This document shows, piece by piece, positions 1 through 6,636 of a DNA stretch of 9,994 nucleotides. The first letter of the stretch is position 1, and each line of letters begins with the position of its first letter. The stretch covers positions 1 through 9,994 of the forward strand of contig JAEXTE010000157.1 in NCBI GenBank assembly GCA_023453655.1, given 5' to 3'. The notes beneath the pieces were generated by a model, which had not been told where the DNA came from, made no database searches, and saw only the letters and a list, made by a program, of their open reading frames with translations. Both the position numbers and the translations under genes were made by a program. This stretch comes from Pseudomonadota bacterium (GTDB lineage: Bacteria > Pseudomonadota > Gammaproteobacteria > Xanthomonadales > Xanthomonadaceae).

Positions 1-880
1 CATGTTCGAGCTGCTGCAGCGCGGCCCCAGCAACAAGCTCGAGGAACTGCGCATCGAGCTGTACGAGAAGGTCAATGCGCTGGGCATCGGCGCCCAGGGC
101 CTGGGCGGCCTGACCACGGTGCTCGACATCAAGGTCAAGGACTATCCGACCCACGCGGCCAACCTGCCGGTGGCGATGATCCCCAACTGCGCCGCCACCC
201 GCCATGCGCACTTCACCCTCGACGGCAGCGGCCCGGTTGCGCTGGACCCGCCCTCGCTCGAGGACTGGCCGACGCTGACCTACAACCCGCAGAACGCGCG
301 CCGCGTCGATCTTGACACGATCACCCGCGAGGAAGTCGCCACCTTCAAACCGGGCGAGGTGCTGCTGCTCAACGGCAGGATGCTCACCGGCCGAGACGCC
401 GCGCACAAGCGCATGGTCGACATGCTCAACAGGGGCGAGCCACTGCCGGTCGACCTCAACGGCCGCTTCATCTACTACGTCGGCCCGGTCGACCCTGTGC
501 GCGACGAGGTGGTCGGCCCGGCGGGCCCGACCACGGCCACGCGCATGGACAAGTTCACCGAGCAGGTGCTGGCGCAGACCGGACTGCTGGGCATGATCGG
601 CAAGGCCGAGCGCGGCCCGGCGGCGCGCGAGGCGATCGCCAAGCACAAGTCGGTCTACCTGATGGCGGTCGGCGGCTCGGCCTATCTGGTGTCGAAGGCG
701 ATCCGTGCGTCGAAGGTCGTCGGCTTCGCCGATCTGGGCATGGAGGCGATCTACGAGTTCGAGGTCAAGGACATGCCGGTGACCGTCGCGGTCGATTCCA
801 CCGGCGAGTCGGTGCACCAGACCGGGCCGAAGCAGTGGCAGGCGCGGATCGGCAAGATCCCGGTGGTCGAGATCGCCTGA
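1..880 (+). CDS. fumA: Class I fumarate hydratase (4Fe-4S fumarase), C-terminal part; 5' end outside window
   Basis: This enzyme reversibly hydrates fumarate to L-malate in the TCA cycle, in the cytoplasm. Only the last 292 residues are visible; the family is about 500-550 residues, so a little over half is present. The reading frame is open to the window edge, and the Met codon at base 2 is probably internal because the visible part begins inside the N-terminal (alpha) domain. Residues 1-75 are the end of that domain and include Cys63 in an IPNCAATRH context, matching the third cluster-binding cysteine of E. coli FumA. The C-terminal swivelling (beta) domain follows, with LNGRMLTGRDAAH (123-135), IYYVGP (157-162), the catalytic-loop motif GPTTATRMD (175-183), GGSAYLVSKAI (224-234) and LGMEAIYEFEV (245-255). 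The alpha and beta parts are one chain here, unlike the two-subunit fumarases. The symbol follows E. coli; fumB would be equally defensible. Tandem hairpins follow the TGA stop. Confidence 0.95.
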   Translation, partial: MFELLQRGPSNKLEELRIELYEKVNALGIGAQGLGGLTTVLDIKVKDYPTHAANLPVAMIPNCAATRHAHFTLDGSGPVALDPPSLEDWPTLTYNPQNARRVDLDTITREEVATFKPGEVLLLNGRMLTGRDAAHKRMVDMLNRGEPLPVDLNGRFIYYVGPVDPVRDEVVGPAGPTTATRMDKFTEQVLAQTGLLGMIGKAERGPAAREAIAKHKSVYLMAVGGSAYLVSKAIRASKVVGFADLGMEAIYEFEVKDMPVTVAVDSTGESVHQTGPKQWQARIGKIPVVEIA

Positions 881-889
881 CGCGCCCGA

Positions 890-933
890 GCGAAGCCGGC
901 CAGGCGCCGGCTTCGCGCCGCCCCGCGGGCGGC
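890..933 (+). terminator. Tandem GC hairpins after the fumarase gene
   Basis: Ten bases after the fumarase stop there is a perfect 11-bp inverted repeat. The arms GCGAAGCCGGC (890-900) and GCCGGCTTCGC (906-916) flank a 5-nt loop. A second hairpin follows at once, with arms GCCGCCC (917-923) and GGGCGGC (927-933). There is no T-tract, so this is not a textbook intrinsic terminator. It could stall or terminate transcription, protect the mRNA 3' end, or be a dispersed palindromic element. The rest of the 117-bp gap to the GST gene shows no convincing promoter; CATACT near 963 is only a weak -10 resemblance. Confidence 0.5.
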
Positions 934-997
934 TCCAGCGTGCGGCGAGTCCTGCGGCAGGCCATACTCGGGCTTCCCGTCCGCAGGGCAGTCCCGC

Positions 998-1633
998 ATG
1001 AGCGTCATCCTTTACGGTTCCCCGAGCACGGCATCGCTGGTGGTGCACTGGCTGCTGATCGAGCTCGGGATCGCACACGACCTGCGCATGCTCGATTTCG
1101 ACCGGCGCGAGCAGAAAGCGCCCGACTACCTGGGACTCAACCCGCAGGGCCGGGTGCCGACCCTGGTGATCGACGGCCAGGTGCTGACCGAGTCGGCTGC
1201 GATCGCCATGCACCTGGCCGACCTGCATCCCGAAGCCGGACTCGCGCCGGCGGTGGGCACGCCCGAACGCGCGGCCTGGTACCGCTGGATGCTGTTCTGC
1301 GCCTATACCCTGATGCCGGCCTACCGGCGCTGGTTCTACCCGCACGAACCGGCTGGCGAGGACCAGATCGCGCAGGTGCAGGCGCGCGCGCTGGCCGAGA
1401 TCGAGGCCGCCTGGGAGCAGGTGGACGCGCACCTGGCGCACAACGGCCCCTACCTGCTCGGCGACCGCCGCAGCGCCGCGGACTTCGTGCTGACCATGCT
1501 GATGCGCTGGTCGCGCAACATGCCGCGGCCCAGCGACAGCTGGCCGGCACTGGCCGAACACGCGCGGCGGATGAAGGCGCTGCCGTCGTTCGCCGAGGTC
1601 TATCGCCGCGAGGGGCTCACCGACTGGACCTGA
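998..1633 (+). CDS. Glutathione S-transferase family protein
   Basis: This is a predicted cytosolic glutathione S-transferase of 211 residues, a usual length for bacterial members, which conjugate or reduce substrates with glutathione. The N-terminal thioredoxin-like domain (about 1-80) contains NPQGRVPTLVIDG (48-60), with the cis-proline Pro54 that binds the glutathione backbone, and LTESAAIAMHLAD (63-75), with the Glu65-Ser66 pair that binds the gamma-glutamyl group. The all-helical C-terminal domain (about 88-205) carries GDRRSAADF (155-163), the N-capping box with Asp162 typical of the family. The active-site loop reads LYGSPSTAS (5-13), so Ser or Thr stands where beta-class enzymes have Cys. 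The ATG at 998 starts the fold directly; upstream GCAGGGCA is only a weak ribosome-binding site. The substrate cannot be inferred. The gene converges on the cardiolipin synthase gene. Confidence 0.93.
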   Translation: MSVILYGSPSTASLVVHWLLIELGIAHDLRMLDFDRREQKAPDYLGLNPQGRVPTLVIDGQVLTESAAIAMHLADLHPEAGLAPAVGTPERAAWYRWMLFCAYTLMPAYRRWFYPHEPAGEDQIAQVQARALAEIEAAWEQVDAHLAHNGPYLLGDRRSAADFVLTMLMRWSRNMPRPSDSWPALAEHARRMKALPSFAEVYRREGLTDWT

Positions 1634-1702
1634 CCGCCACGGCCGCGTCGCGCAGGTAGCGGCTCGGTCGCCGTGGTCCCTCGTCGCGTCGCCCGCGGCT
1701 GC

Positions 1703-1717
1703 GCCGCCGTCGGCGGC
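1703..1717. terminator. Possible hairpin between the convergent GST and cardiolipin synthase genes
   Basis: GCCGCC (1703-1708) and GGCGGC (1712-1717) form a 6-bp stem with a 3-nt loop. The stem reaches the last base of the cardiolipin synthase stop codon on the minus strand and lies 70 bp beyond the GST stop. No T-tract follows on either strand. It is a weak candidate for a shared terminator; GC-rich DNA gives such short repeats by chance. Confidence 0.25.
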
Positions 1718-2982
1718 TACACCTGCGAGCGCAGCGGGCGGACCAGTTTCTCGGCGATCTTCTGCCGCAGCGGCCGGCGCTTCCAGGTCTCCAGGTCGTA
1801 CTGGCGGGCCTGCTCGAGGTCGCGCTCGAAGGCCCCGGTCATGCGCGCGGCGAAGTCGCGGTCGTAGACGTTGAGGCTGGCCTCGTCGTTGAGCCGGAAC
1901 GAGCGGATGTCGAAGTTGGTCGAGCCCACCGACACCAGTTCGCCATCCACCACCAGCAGCTTGACGTGGATCATCGTCGGCCGGTACTCGTGGATCTCGA
2001 CGCCGCCGGCCAGCAGTTCGCCCCACGAGGCCTTGGACGCGTGGCGCACCGTCTCCGAATCGATGTGCTCGCCAGGAAGCACGCCGCGCACGCGCACGCC
2101 GCGCTTGCGCGCGGCCAGCAGGGCCTGGGCGATCAGCGGATCGGGCACGAAGTAGGCCGCGCACAGGTCGATGCTGGTGCAGGCCGCGGCGCTCGCGGTC
2201 AGGTACATCAGGTGCATGCTCTCGCTGCCGCCGGCGGGCGAGGCGATGAACAGGTGCGCATCCATGTCGCCGGCCGGCTCGAGCGCGGGGAAGTAGTCCT
2301 CGCCGTTGAGCAGCTCGCCGGTGGTCTTGATCCAGTTGTCGTTGAATGCCGCCTGCATCTGCGCCACCACCGGGCCTTCGACGCGGAAGTGGGTCTCGCG
2401 CCAGTGCTCGGGATCCTGCGCATGGCCGGTCCACTGGTCGGCGATGCCGACGCCGCCAGTGAAGCCGATGCGTCCATCCACCACCAGCAGCTTGCGGTGG
2501 GTGCGGTTGTTCAGGCGGCTGATGTTGTACCAGCGCAGCGGACGGTAGCGTTCGACCCGCACCCCACCGTCCTGCATCGTCTCCAGCAGCTCGTCGTCCA
2601 TCTTCAGGCTACCGGCCCAGTCCACCACCAGGTGCACGCGCACGCCCGCCCGGGCGCGCTCGCACAGCGCGTCGGCGAGCTTGCGGCCGATGTCGCCCGA
2701 CCAGTAGATGTAGGTCTCCATGGTGATGTTCTGGCGGGCGGCGCGGATGGCCTCCAGCATCGCCGGAAAGATCTCGTCGCCGTTGTGCAAGGGCTCGACG
2801 CGGTTGCCGTGCAGGATCCCGGGTCCGAGCAGTACCGACATCTCGCGCCGGAACTGCGGGTCGCACACGCCGTGGCGGTGTTCGACCTTGCGCTCGATCT
2901 TCTTCTCGGGCGTGGAGAAGTTCATCGCCAGCGCTGCCGCCACGATGGTCGCCACGATCGTCAGTGCGATGGTCCAGCCCAT
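1717..2982 (-). CDS. cls: Cardiolipin synthase / phospholipase D-family protein with two HKD motifs
   Basis: This is a 421-residue PLD-superfamily enzyme, probably a bacterial cardiolipin synthase that joins phosphatidylglycerol with a second phospholipid at the inner membrane. A single hydrophobic segment at residues 3-20 anchors the N-terminus. Two PLD repeats follow, each with the catalytic HxKxxxxD signature: HRKLLVVD (His162, Lys164, Asp169), followed by GFTGGVGIAD, and HVKLLVVD (His339, Lys341, Asp346), followed by GSTNFD, where ClsA-, ClsB- and ClsC-type enzymes have the same arrangement. Both active-site halves look intact. The length is close to ClsB (about 413), but ClsB lacks an obvious N-terminal anchor, so I do not assign a subtype. 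The C-terminus is basic (KRRPLRQKIAEKLVRPLR, 401-418) and may lie on the membrane. GGGA about 8 nt before the ATG is a plausible ribosome-binding site. The gene begins 31 bp after the pldA stop and is probably the last gene of the operon. A PLD-type phospholipase is the main alternative. Confidence 0.9.
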   Translation of the reverse strand: MGWTIALTIVATIVAAALAMNFSTPEKKIERKVEHRHGVCDPQFRREMSVLLGPGILHGNRVEPLHNGDEIFPAMLEAIRAARQNITMETYIYWSGDIGRKLADALCERARAGVRVHLVVDWAGSLKMDDELLETMQDGGVRVERYRPLRWYNISRLNNRTHRKLLVVDGRIGFTGGVGIADQWTGHAQDPEHWRETHFRVEGPVVAQMQAAFNDNWIKTTGELLNGEDYFPALEPAGDMDAHLFIASPAGGSESMHLMYLTASAAACTSIDLCAAYFVPDPLIAQALLAARKRGVRVRGVLPGEHIDSETVRHASKASWGELLAGGVEIHEYRPTMIHVKLLVVDGELVSVGSTNFDIRSFRLNDEASLNVYDRDFAARMTGAFERDLEQARQYDLETWKRRPLRQKIAEKLVRPLRSQV

Positions 2983-3013
2983 GTCGGGTTCCCGTGTATG
3001 CCGCGAGTGGGAG

Positions 3014-4147
3014 TCAGTCGGCGACCCGCGGCGCGAACCATTCCTGCAGCGAGATGCCGAGGCCCACGTAGGTCGCCTTGTGGTTGTAGTCGATCAGGCT
3101 CTCGCCATAGCCGTGGAAGACCTGCAGGCGACCGCGCATCGGCAGCGACTCGTGGATCGGAAAGCCCCAGTCGAATTGCACCGCACCGTGCGAACGGTCG
3201 CCGCCGCGCAGGGAGTGGCGCGCCATGAGCGAGAATTCGTTGCGCCCGCGCACGTGCGTGAGGGTGAGGTCGCCGCGGCCGACGTAGTCCTCGATGCCCG
3301 GGTTGTCGTCGTCGTCTCCGTCGCTGATGCGGATCCAGGGCCGCAGCATCAGCGCCCAGTTGTCCCGGTCCAGACCGATGTTGAACATGATCCGGTTCCA
3401 GCTGCGCGAGAGCGGGTCGCCGCGGCCGTTGGACTGGTGGTTGATCCCGACCGCGGCCATGCGCCCGTTCCAGCCGCCGAGGCTGTAGCCGTTGCGGAAC
3501 ACCAGCAGCACCTCCGGCTCGTAGTTGGTCTCGCGGAACGGACGCGACTGCTCCGCGTTGTACACCTGCCAGCGCGAGCTCTGGGTATAGCCCAGCCAGA
3601 TGTCGCCGTTGTCGCCGAACAGGTTCTCCACCGCCTTGGTCTTGAAGCTGAGCTGGAACTTCGTTTCCAGCGCGTCGAGTCCCTGCGGCGTGGTGACCGT
3701 GTTGTCCGGATTGGGCGAGGCGGGCGTGTCGTTGACGTCAGAAGTCCAGAACACCGGCATCAGGTAGACCGGCTTGTAGACGCGGAAGTTGAACAGGCCC
3801 AGCTTGGAGTCGCGCGCCAGCTCCCAGCGGCTGTCGAGCAGGGAACCGCGGCCGACGTTGGCCAGTGCCGATTCGTCCGGCTCCTCGTGCGCGAACAGGT
3901 TTCGGGCCCCGCGCTCGTCGCGCGCCTTGGCGGCGTCCAACGCCGCCCGTGCGCGCTCCGCAGCGCCGTCGGCCTGCAGCGGGTCGGGCGCGGCGCGGCC
4001 GGCCAGCGCGTCGTAGCAGGCGAGGCGGGCCGCGTCGACCTCGAGCGCCGCGCAGGCCTCCAGGGTGGTCGGCGTCTGCGCCAGGCAGGGGGCTGTGGCC
4101 GCGGCCAGAAGGGCCAGGGCGGCGTTACGCGATGCGCGAGGGGTCAT
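3014..4147 (-). CDS. pldA: Outer-membrane phospholipase A (OmpLA)
   Basis: This is a calcium-dependent phospholipase A1/A2 of the outer membrane, which hydrolyses phospholipids that reach the outer leaflet when membrane asymmetry is lost. The protein has 377 residues. A signal peptide is visible (basic start, hydrophobic 9-19, likely cleavage after CLA at 23). The catalytic block NHQSNGRGDPLSRSWNR (236-252) contains His237, Ser239 and Asn251, with the same spacing as His142, Ser144 and Asn156 of E. coli OmpLA; Arg242 and Ser247 match its calcium-site Arg147 and Ser152. Alternating beta-strand patterns fill residues 115-370, consistent with a 12-strand barrel. Residues 24-105 form an extension absent from E. 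coli PldA, with Cys32 and Cys44 in a CAALEVDAARLACYDALAG segment and then a charged helical stretch. The ATG overlaps the stop of the upstream channel gene (ATGA), and no Shine-Dalgarno precedes it, suggesting translational coupling. Confidence 0.94.
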   Translation of the reverse strand: MTPRASRNAALALLAAATAPCLAQTPTTLEACAALEVDAARLACYDALAGRAAPDPLQADGAAERARAALDAAKARDERGARNLFAHEEPDESALANVGRGSLLDSRWELARDSKLGLFNFRVYKPVYLMPVFWTSDVNDTPASPNPDNTVTTPQGLDALETKFQLSFKTKAVENLFGDNGDIWLGYTQSSRWQVYNAEQSRPFRETNYEPEVLLVFRNGYSLGGWNGRMAAVGINHQSNGRGDPLSRSWNRIMFNIGLDRDNWALMLRPWIRISDGDDDDNPGIEDYVGRGDLTLTHVRGRNEFSLMARHSLRGGDRSHGAVQFDWGFPIHESLPMRGRLQVFHGYGESLIDYNHKATYVGLGISLQEWFAPRVAD

Positions 4148-5319
4148 GGATTGCCGGTGGGAGGTTCGAGGAGGTTGGTGTCGGCAGCGGCCTCCTGCTG
4201 GGCCTGCGCCAGCTGGCGGTCGATGTCGCGGTTGACCGAGGTGTCGGCGGTCGCACCGTTGACCGGTTCGACCTGCGCGGGAGGCGCATCGTCGACCGCC
4301 GTGCGCACGTTGAGGATGTGGTAGGTGGTGCGCGGCGCTTCGATGCCGGCCTCGGCGAAGGCGGCCTTGACCCGGCGGATGGCCTCGCTGCGCACCTTGC
4401 CCAGGTCGCTGCTGCGCTGGTCCACCCAGCCGAAGAAGCGCAGCACGATGCCGCCCGGTCCGTACTCGTGCACCGTCCACGACGGGGCCGGATCCTCCAG
4501 CAGCCCGTCGATGCCGCAGATCTGTTCCAGCGCCAGCGACTGCGCGCTGCGGATCGACTGGGCCAGGTCGATCGGGATGGTGAAGTCGAAACGACGGTTC
4601 GGATTGCGCGAGTAGTTGAGGATGATCGCCTTGAACACCAGCGCGTTGGGCAGGCGCAGCTCGTTGCCTTCCATGGTCATCAGCACCGTGGTGCGCGAAT
4701 GCAGGGCCACCACCTTGCCCTCGTTGCCGTCGATCACCACGTGGTGGCCGGGGGCGAACGGTTGGCGCAGGCTCAGCAGGATGCCGGCCACGTAGTTCTC
4801 GGCGATGTCCTTGAACGCGAAGCCCAGCACCAGGCCGACCACGCCGGCCGAGCCCAGCACCGCGGTGACCAGCGCGGTGGCGTTGAGCAGGTTGAGCGCG
4901 ACCACCACGCCGAACAGCACGATCACCGCGCGCACCACGTTGCGGATCAGCCCGTTCATGTACGGGTTGTCGGTGCGCAGCCGGAGCAGGTGCAGGCGGC
5001 GCGAGACGAAGCCGGCGAGCCAGGCCGCGAAGGCGACGATCAACACCGCCACGGCCAGCAGCGGCAGCCATGCGATGAAGGCGGTCAGGCCGGCCGAGAG
5101 CTTGTCGAAGGCGAAGTCGAAGCGGCCGCGTAGGTCGGTCTCGGGCGGCGGCAGGGGCTGGGCGAGGTCCGTCGCGGTCGCGCCCCCGGCAGCGGGCTCG
5201 GTCGCGGTCGGCGCTGCGGGCGGCGCCTCCTGCATGGCCAGCGCGGGCGCGGCCGCCAGCAGCAGGATCGACAGCAGGAGGGCGAACGCGCGCACGGGGC
5301 GCCACGACGGTGCGGGCAT
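4144..5319 (-). CDS. MscS-family mechanosensitive ion channel
   Basis: This is a small-conductance mechanosensitive channel protein that opens under membrane tension to release solutes during hypo-osmotic shock. From the chosen start it has 391 residues. A signal-peptide-like segment (1-28, ending APALA) is followed by a Pro/Ala-rich linker (30-62), TM1 (about 78-104), TM2 (about 124-146) and the pore-lining TM3 (about 150-185) with the Gly/Ala pattern AVLGSAGVVGLVLGFAFKD. The beta domain follows (QPFAPGHHVVIDGNEGKVV, 186-204; LPNALVF, 223-229; NYSRNP, 235-240), then the alpha/beta domain to about 338 and a polar, Gln/Ala-rich tail. I chose the ATG at 5319 because it opens a clean signal peptide. 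The in-frame ATG at 5355 would add 12 residues encoded by codons unusual here (GCT, AGA, CTT, CGA). Neither start has a good ribosome-binding site. The stop overlaps the pldA start. It is closer to YnaI/YbdG-size MscS relatives than to 286-residue MscS. Confidence 0.92.
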   Translation of the reverse strand: MPAPSWRPVRAFALLLSILLLAAAPALAMQEAPPAAPTATEPAAGGATATDLAQPLPPPETDLRGRFDFAFDKLSAGLTAFIAWLPLLAVAVLIVAFAAWLAGFVSRRLHLLRLRTDNPYMNGLIRNVVRAVIVLFGVVVALNLLNATALVTAVLGSAGVVGLVLGFAFKDIAENYVAGILLSLRQPFAPGHHVVIDGNEGKVVALHSRTTVLMTMEGNELRLPNALVFKAIILNYSRNPNRRFDFTIPIDLAQSIRSAQSLALEQICGIDGLLEDPAPSWTVHEYGPGGIVLRFFGWVDQRSSDLGKVRSEAIRRVKAAFAEAGIEAPRTTYHILNVRTAVDDAPPAQVEPVNGATADTSVNRDIDRQLAQAQQEAAADTNLLEPPTGNP

Positions 5320-5372
5320 GGGGGAGGGGCGTCGGAAAAGCGGCAGTCTAGCCATGCGATGGGAAGGCGGCG

Positions 5373-5876
5373 TCAATCGGCCCACCAGGCCAGGGCGAAG
5401 ACGCCGACCATGGCGAAGGCCAGGGTCAGCTTGAGCACGATGCCGACGAAGATCCCGAACCAGGTGCCGATGCCGACGCGCGTGGCGTGGCCGAGGTGGC
5501 GGTGCGCGATGCCGCGCCGGTCGATCAGTTCGCCGGCCACCGCGCCCACGAACGGCCCGGCGAACACGCCGACCAGGCCGAACAGCAGTCCGACCACGGT
5601 CCCGACCAACGCCCCGATCATCGCCAGTCGGCTGGCGCCCACGCGTCGGGCGCCCGCGGCGGACGCGAGGAAATCGACGCCGATCGAGACCAGGGTGAGG
5701 ACGGCCAGCACCAGCAGGGTCCAGCCGCCGATCTGCTGGAAGTCGCCGGCCCATGCCGCCAGCAGCATGCCGGCAAACACCAGGGGCAGGCCGGGAATCG
5801 CGGGCAGGACCGTTCCGGCGATCCCGCCCAGGACCAGCAGCACCGCCAGCGCGTAATAGAGCGAATGGGTATCCAT
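5373..5876 (-). CDS. DUF456 domain-containing integral membrane protein
   Basis: This 167-residue, very hydrophobic protein fits the DUF456 family (YqgC type), whose function is not known. Four or five membrane segments are visible: 8-24, 27-45, 50-70, 86-115 and 141-163. Family hallmarks are AIPGLPLVFAG (26-36) and the glycine-rich stretch GLLFGLVGVFAGPFVGAVAGELI (residues 97-119), a run of closely packed small residues. A GxxxG-rich protein of this kind may oligomerise, but that is inference. The start ATG is preceded by GGGAGC at good spacing. The gene is the first of the run leading through the MscS-type channel (53 bp downstream of this stop), pldA and cls, so it may share their regulation. 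A strong terminator lies only 41 bp upstream of its start, which leaves little room for its promoter. Confidence 0.88.
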   Translation of the reverse strand: MDTHSLYYALAVLLVLGGIAGTVLPAIPGLPLVFAGMLLAAWAGDFQQIGGWTLLVLAVLTLVSIGVDFLASAAGARRVGASRLAMIGALVGTVVGLLFGLVGVFAGPFVGAVAGELIDRRGIAHRHLGHATRVGIGTWFGIFVGIVLKLTLAFAMVGVFALAWWAD

Positions 5877-5888
5877 GGAAGCTCCCGT

Positions 5889-5904
5889 GGCGGCGCAAGC
5901 CGCC
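5889..5904 (-). promoter_or_regulatory. Leader hairpin just upstream of the DUF456 ribosome-binding site
   Basis: GGCGGC (5889-5894) and GCCGCC (5899-5904) form a 6-bp GC stem with a 4-nt loop. On the minus-strand transcript it ends two bases before the GGGAGC ribosome-binding site (5881-5886) of the DUF456 gene. With the terminator at 5918-5950 it makes a two-hairpin leader. It could affect translation of the operon's first gene or be chance; no known riboswitch is recognised. Confidence 0.3.
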
Positions 5905-5917
5905 CCGGCATTCTGGC

Positions 5918-5950
5918 AAAAAAAGAGGGCCACCCCTCGGGGTGGCCCTC
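5918..5950 (-). terminator. Strong Rho-independent terminator downstream of the glycine-zipper lipoprotein gene
   Basis: A perfect 12-bp inverted repeat (5925-5936 with 5939-5950) has arms GAGGGCCACCCC and GGGGTGGCCCTC. In the minus direction it is followed by seven T residues (A5918-A5924 on the plus strand). This is a textbook intrinsic terminator acting on minus-strand transcription, 53 bp beyond the lipoprotein stop at 6004. It separates that gene from the DUF456 operon, whose start codon is only 41 bp further on. Confidence 0.93.
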
Positions 5951-6003
5951 GATGCGGACCGGAGGCGACGCCGCGCCATGCGACGTCGGCCCGGATACCT
6001 GGA

Positions 6004-6477
6004 TCAATAGGCCCAGGCGCGTCCGTTCTGCACGCGTACGTACGAACCTTCGCGGATGCCGTCGAGGTCGGCCTGGTGCAGCGCGACGGTGCGGCCGTCG
6101 TCCATGCGGACGTGGACCGTATAGCCGCTGCGGTTGCCTTCGACGCGGTTCTGGATGGCGTTGCCGGCGATGGCGCCGCCAGCGGCGCCCGCGGCGGTGG
6201 CGACATTGCGGCGGCCCTGGCTGTCGGTGTTCTTGCGGGCCAGTTCCTTGGCGGCGACGGCACCGACGATGCCGCCCAGCACCGGTCCGGCGATGTTGGT
6301 GCCGGTATCGCGCGAGGCAGCCTGGATCGAGACGACGGTGCCGCAGTCGTAGCAGCGGCCCGACGGCGGGGCGGGGGAGGTCGTGCCATAGCCCGAACCG
6401 TAGCCGGGCGAGGTGCTGGCGCAGCCGGCCAGGGCCAGCGTGGCGACGGCGGCGACACAGGTCATGCGGATGTTCAT
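6004..6477 (-). CDS. Glycine-zipper lipoprotein (SlyB-like, 17-kDa surface antigen type)
   Basis: This is a predicted outer-membrane lipoprotein of 157 residues. The signal peptide ends in the lipobox LAGC, with Cys19 as the lipidated residue. After a Gly/Ser/Pro/Tyr-rich linker (20-40) comes RCYDCGTVVSIQ (41-52), a CxxCGxVxSI segment common in SlyB-like proteins. A glycine-zipper double hairpin follows (about 60-108: GPVLGGIVGAVAA and AAGAAGGAIAGNAI). The C-terminal 115-157 is a small beta-rich tail (YTVHVRMDDGRTVAL, SYVRVQNGRAWAY). SlyB-type proteins support outer-membrane integrity and in enterobacteria belong to envelope-stress responses; that role here is inferred. The ATG at 6477 has AGGAG seven nt upstream and begins the lipoprotein signal directly, so a longer frame reaching 6552 is rejected. 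It appears to be transcribed alone, ending at the terminator at 5918-5950. Confidence 0.9.
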   Translation of the reverse strand: MNIRMTCVAAVATLALAGCASTSPGYGSGYGTTSPAPPSGRCYDCGTVVSIQAASRDTGTNIAGPVLGGIVGAVAAKELARKNTDSQGRRNVATAAGAAGGAIAGNAIQNRVEGNRSGYTVHVRMDDGRTVALHQADLDGIREGSYVRVQNGRAWAY

Positions 6478-6576
6478 CGGTGACTCCTGGTTTCCGGGGG
6501 CCGGGCCGCGCGTGGCGGCACGGTCGGATACTGGAAGCGCAGCGGTGAACATCGCGGCAACATCGACGTCGCCGAG

Positions 6577-6629
6577 GCACCGGTGGGCGCGCCGGTGCAG
6601 TCGCGGTTCAGCCGCGCGGATCGCGCGGC
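6577..6629. repeat. Two GC hairpins between the cytochrome and glycine-zipper lipoprotein genes
   Basis: Two inverted repeats lie in this 159-bp gap. GCCGCGCG (6611-6618) and CGCGCGGC (6622-6629) form a perfect 8-bp stem with a 3-nt loop, seven bases beyond the cytochrome gene stop on the minus strand. GCACCGG (6577-6583) and CCGGTGC (6592-6598) form a 7-bp stem with an 8-nt loop. Neither has a T-tract. The first is placed to act as a terminator for the cytochrome gene. The lipoprotein promoter should lie between here and 6478; I could not identify convincing hexamers. Confidence 0.4.
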
Positions 6630-6636
6630 GTAGACG

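Noticed and set aside
1..220. Separate beta-subunit fumarase starting at the Met at base 2
   Set aside because: The first residues still belong to the alpha domain, including the third cluster cysteine, so this is a single-chain fumarase cut by the window edge.
835..1659. Plus-strand frame overlapping the GST gene
   Set aside because: It is in a different frame from the GST gene, is Arg/Ala/Gly-rich and has no recognisable domain.
1966..4324. Long plus-strand open frames opposite the cls and pldA genes
   Set aside because: They are antisense to genes with intact catalytic motifs. Their translations are rich in Arg, Ala, His and Val without any domain, as expected from GC-rich codons read on the wrong strand.
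5373..6458. Upstream extension of the DUF456 frame
   Set aside because: The extended part is Pro/Ala/Arg-rich, covers the intrinsic terminator and the lipoprotein gene out of frame, and the ATG at 5876 has a good ribosome-binding site.
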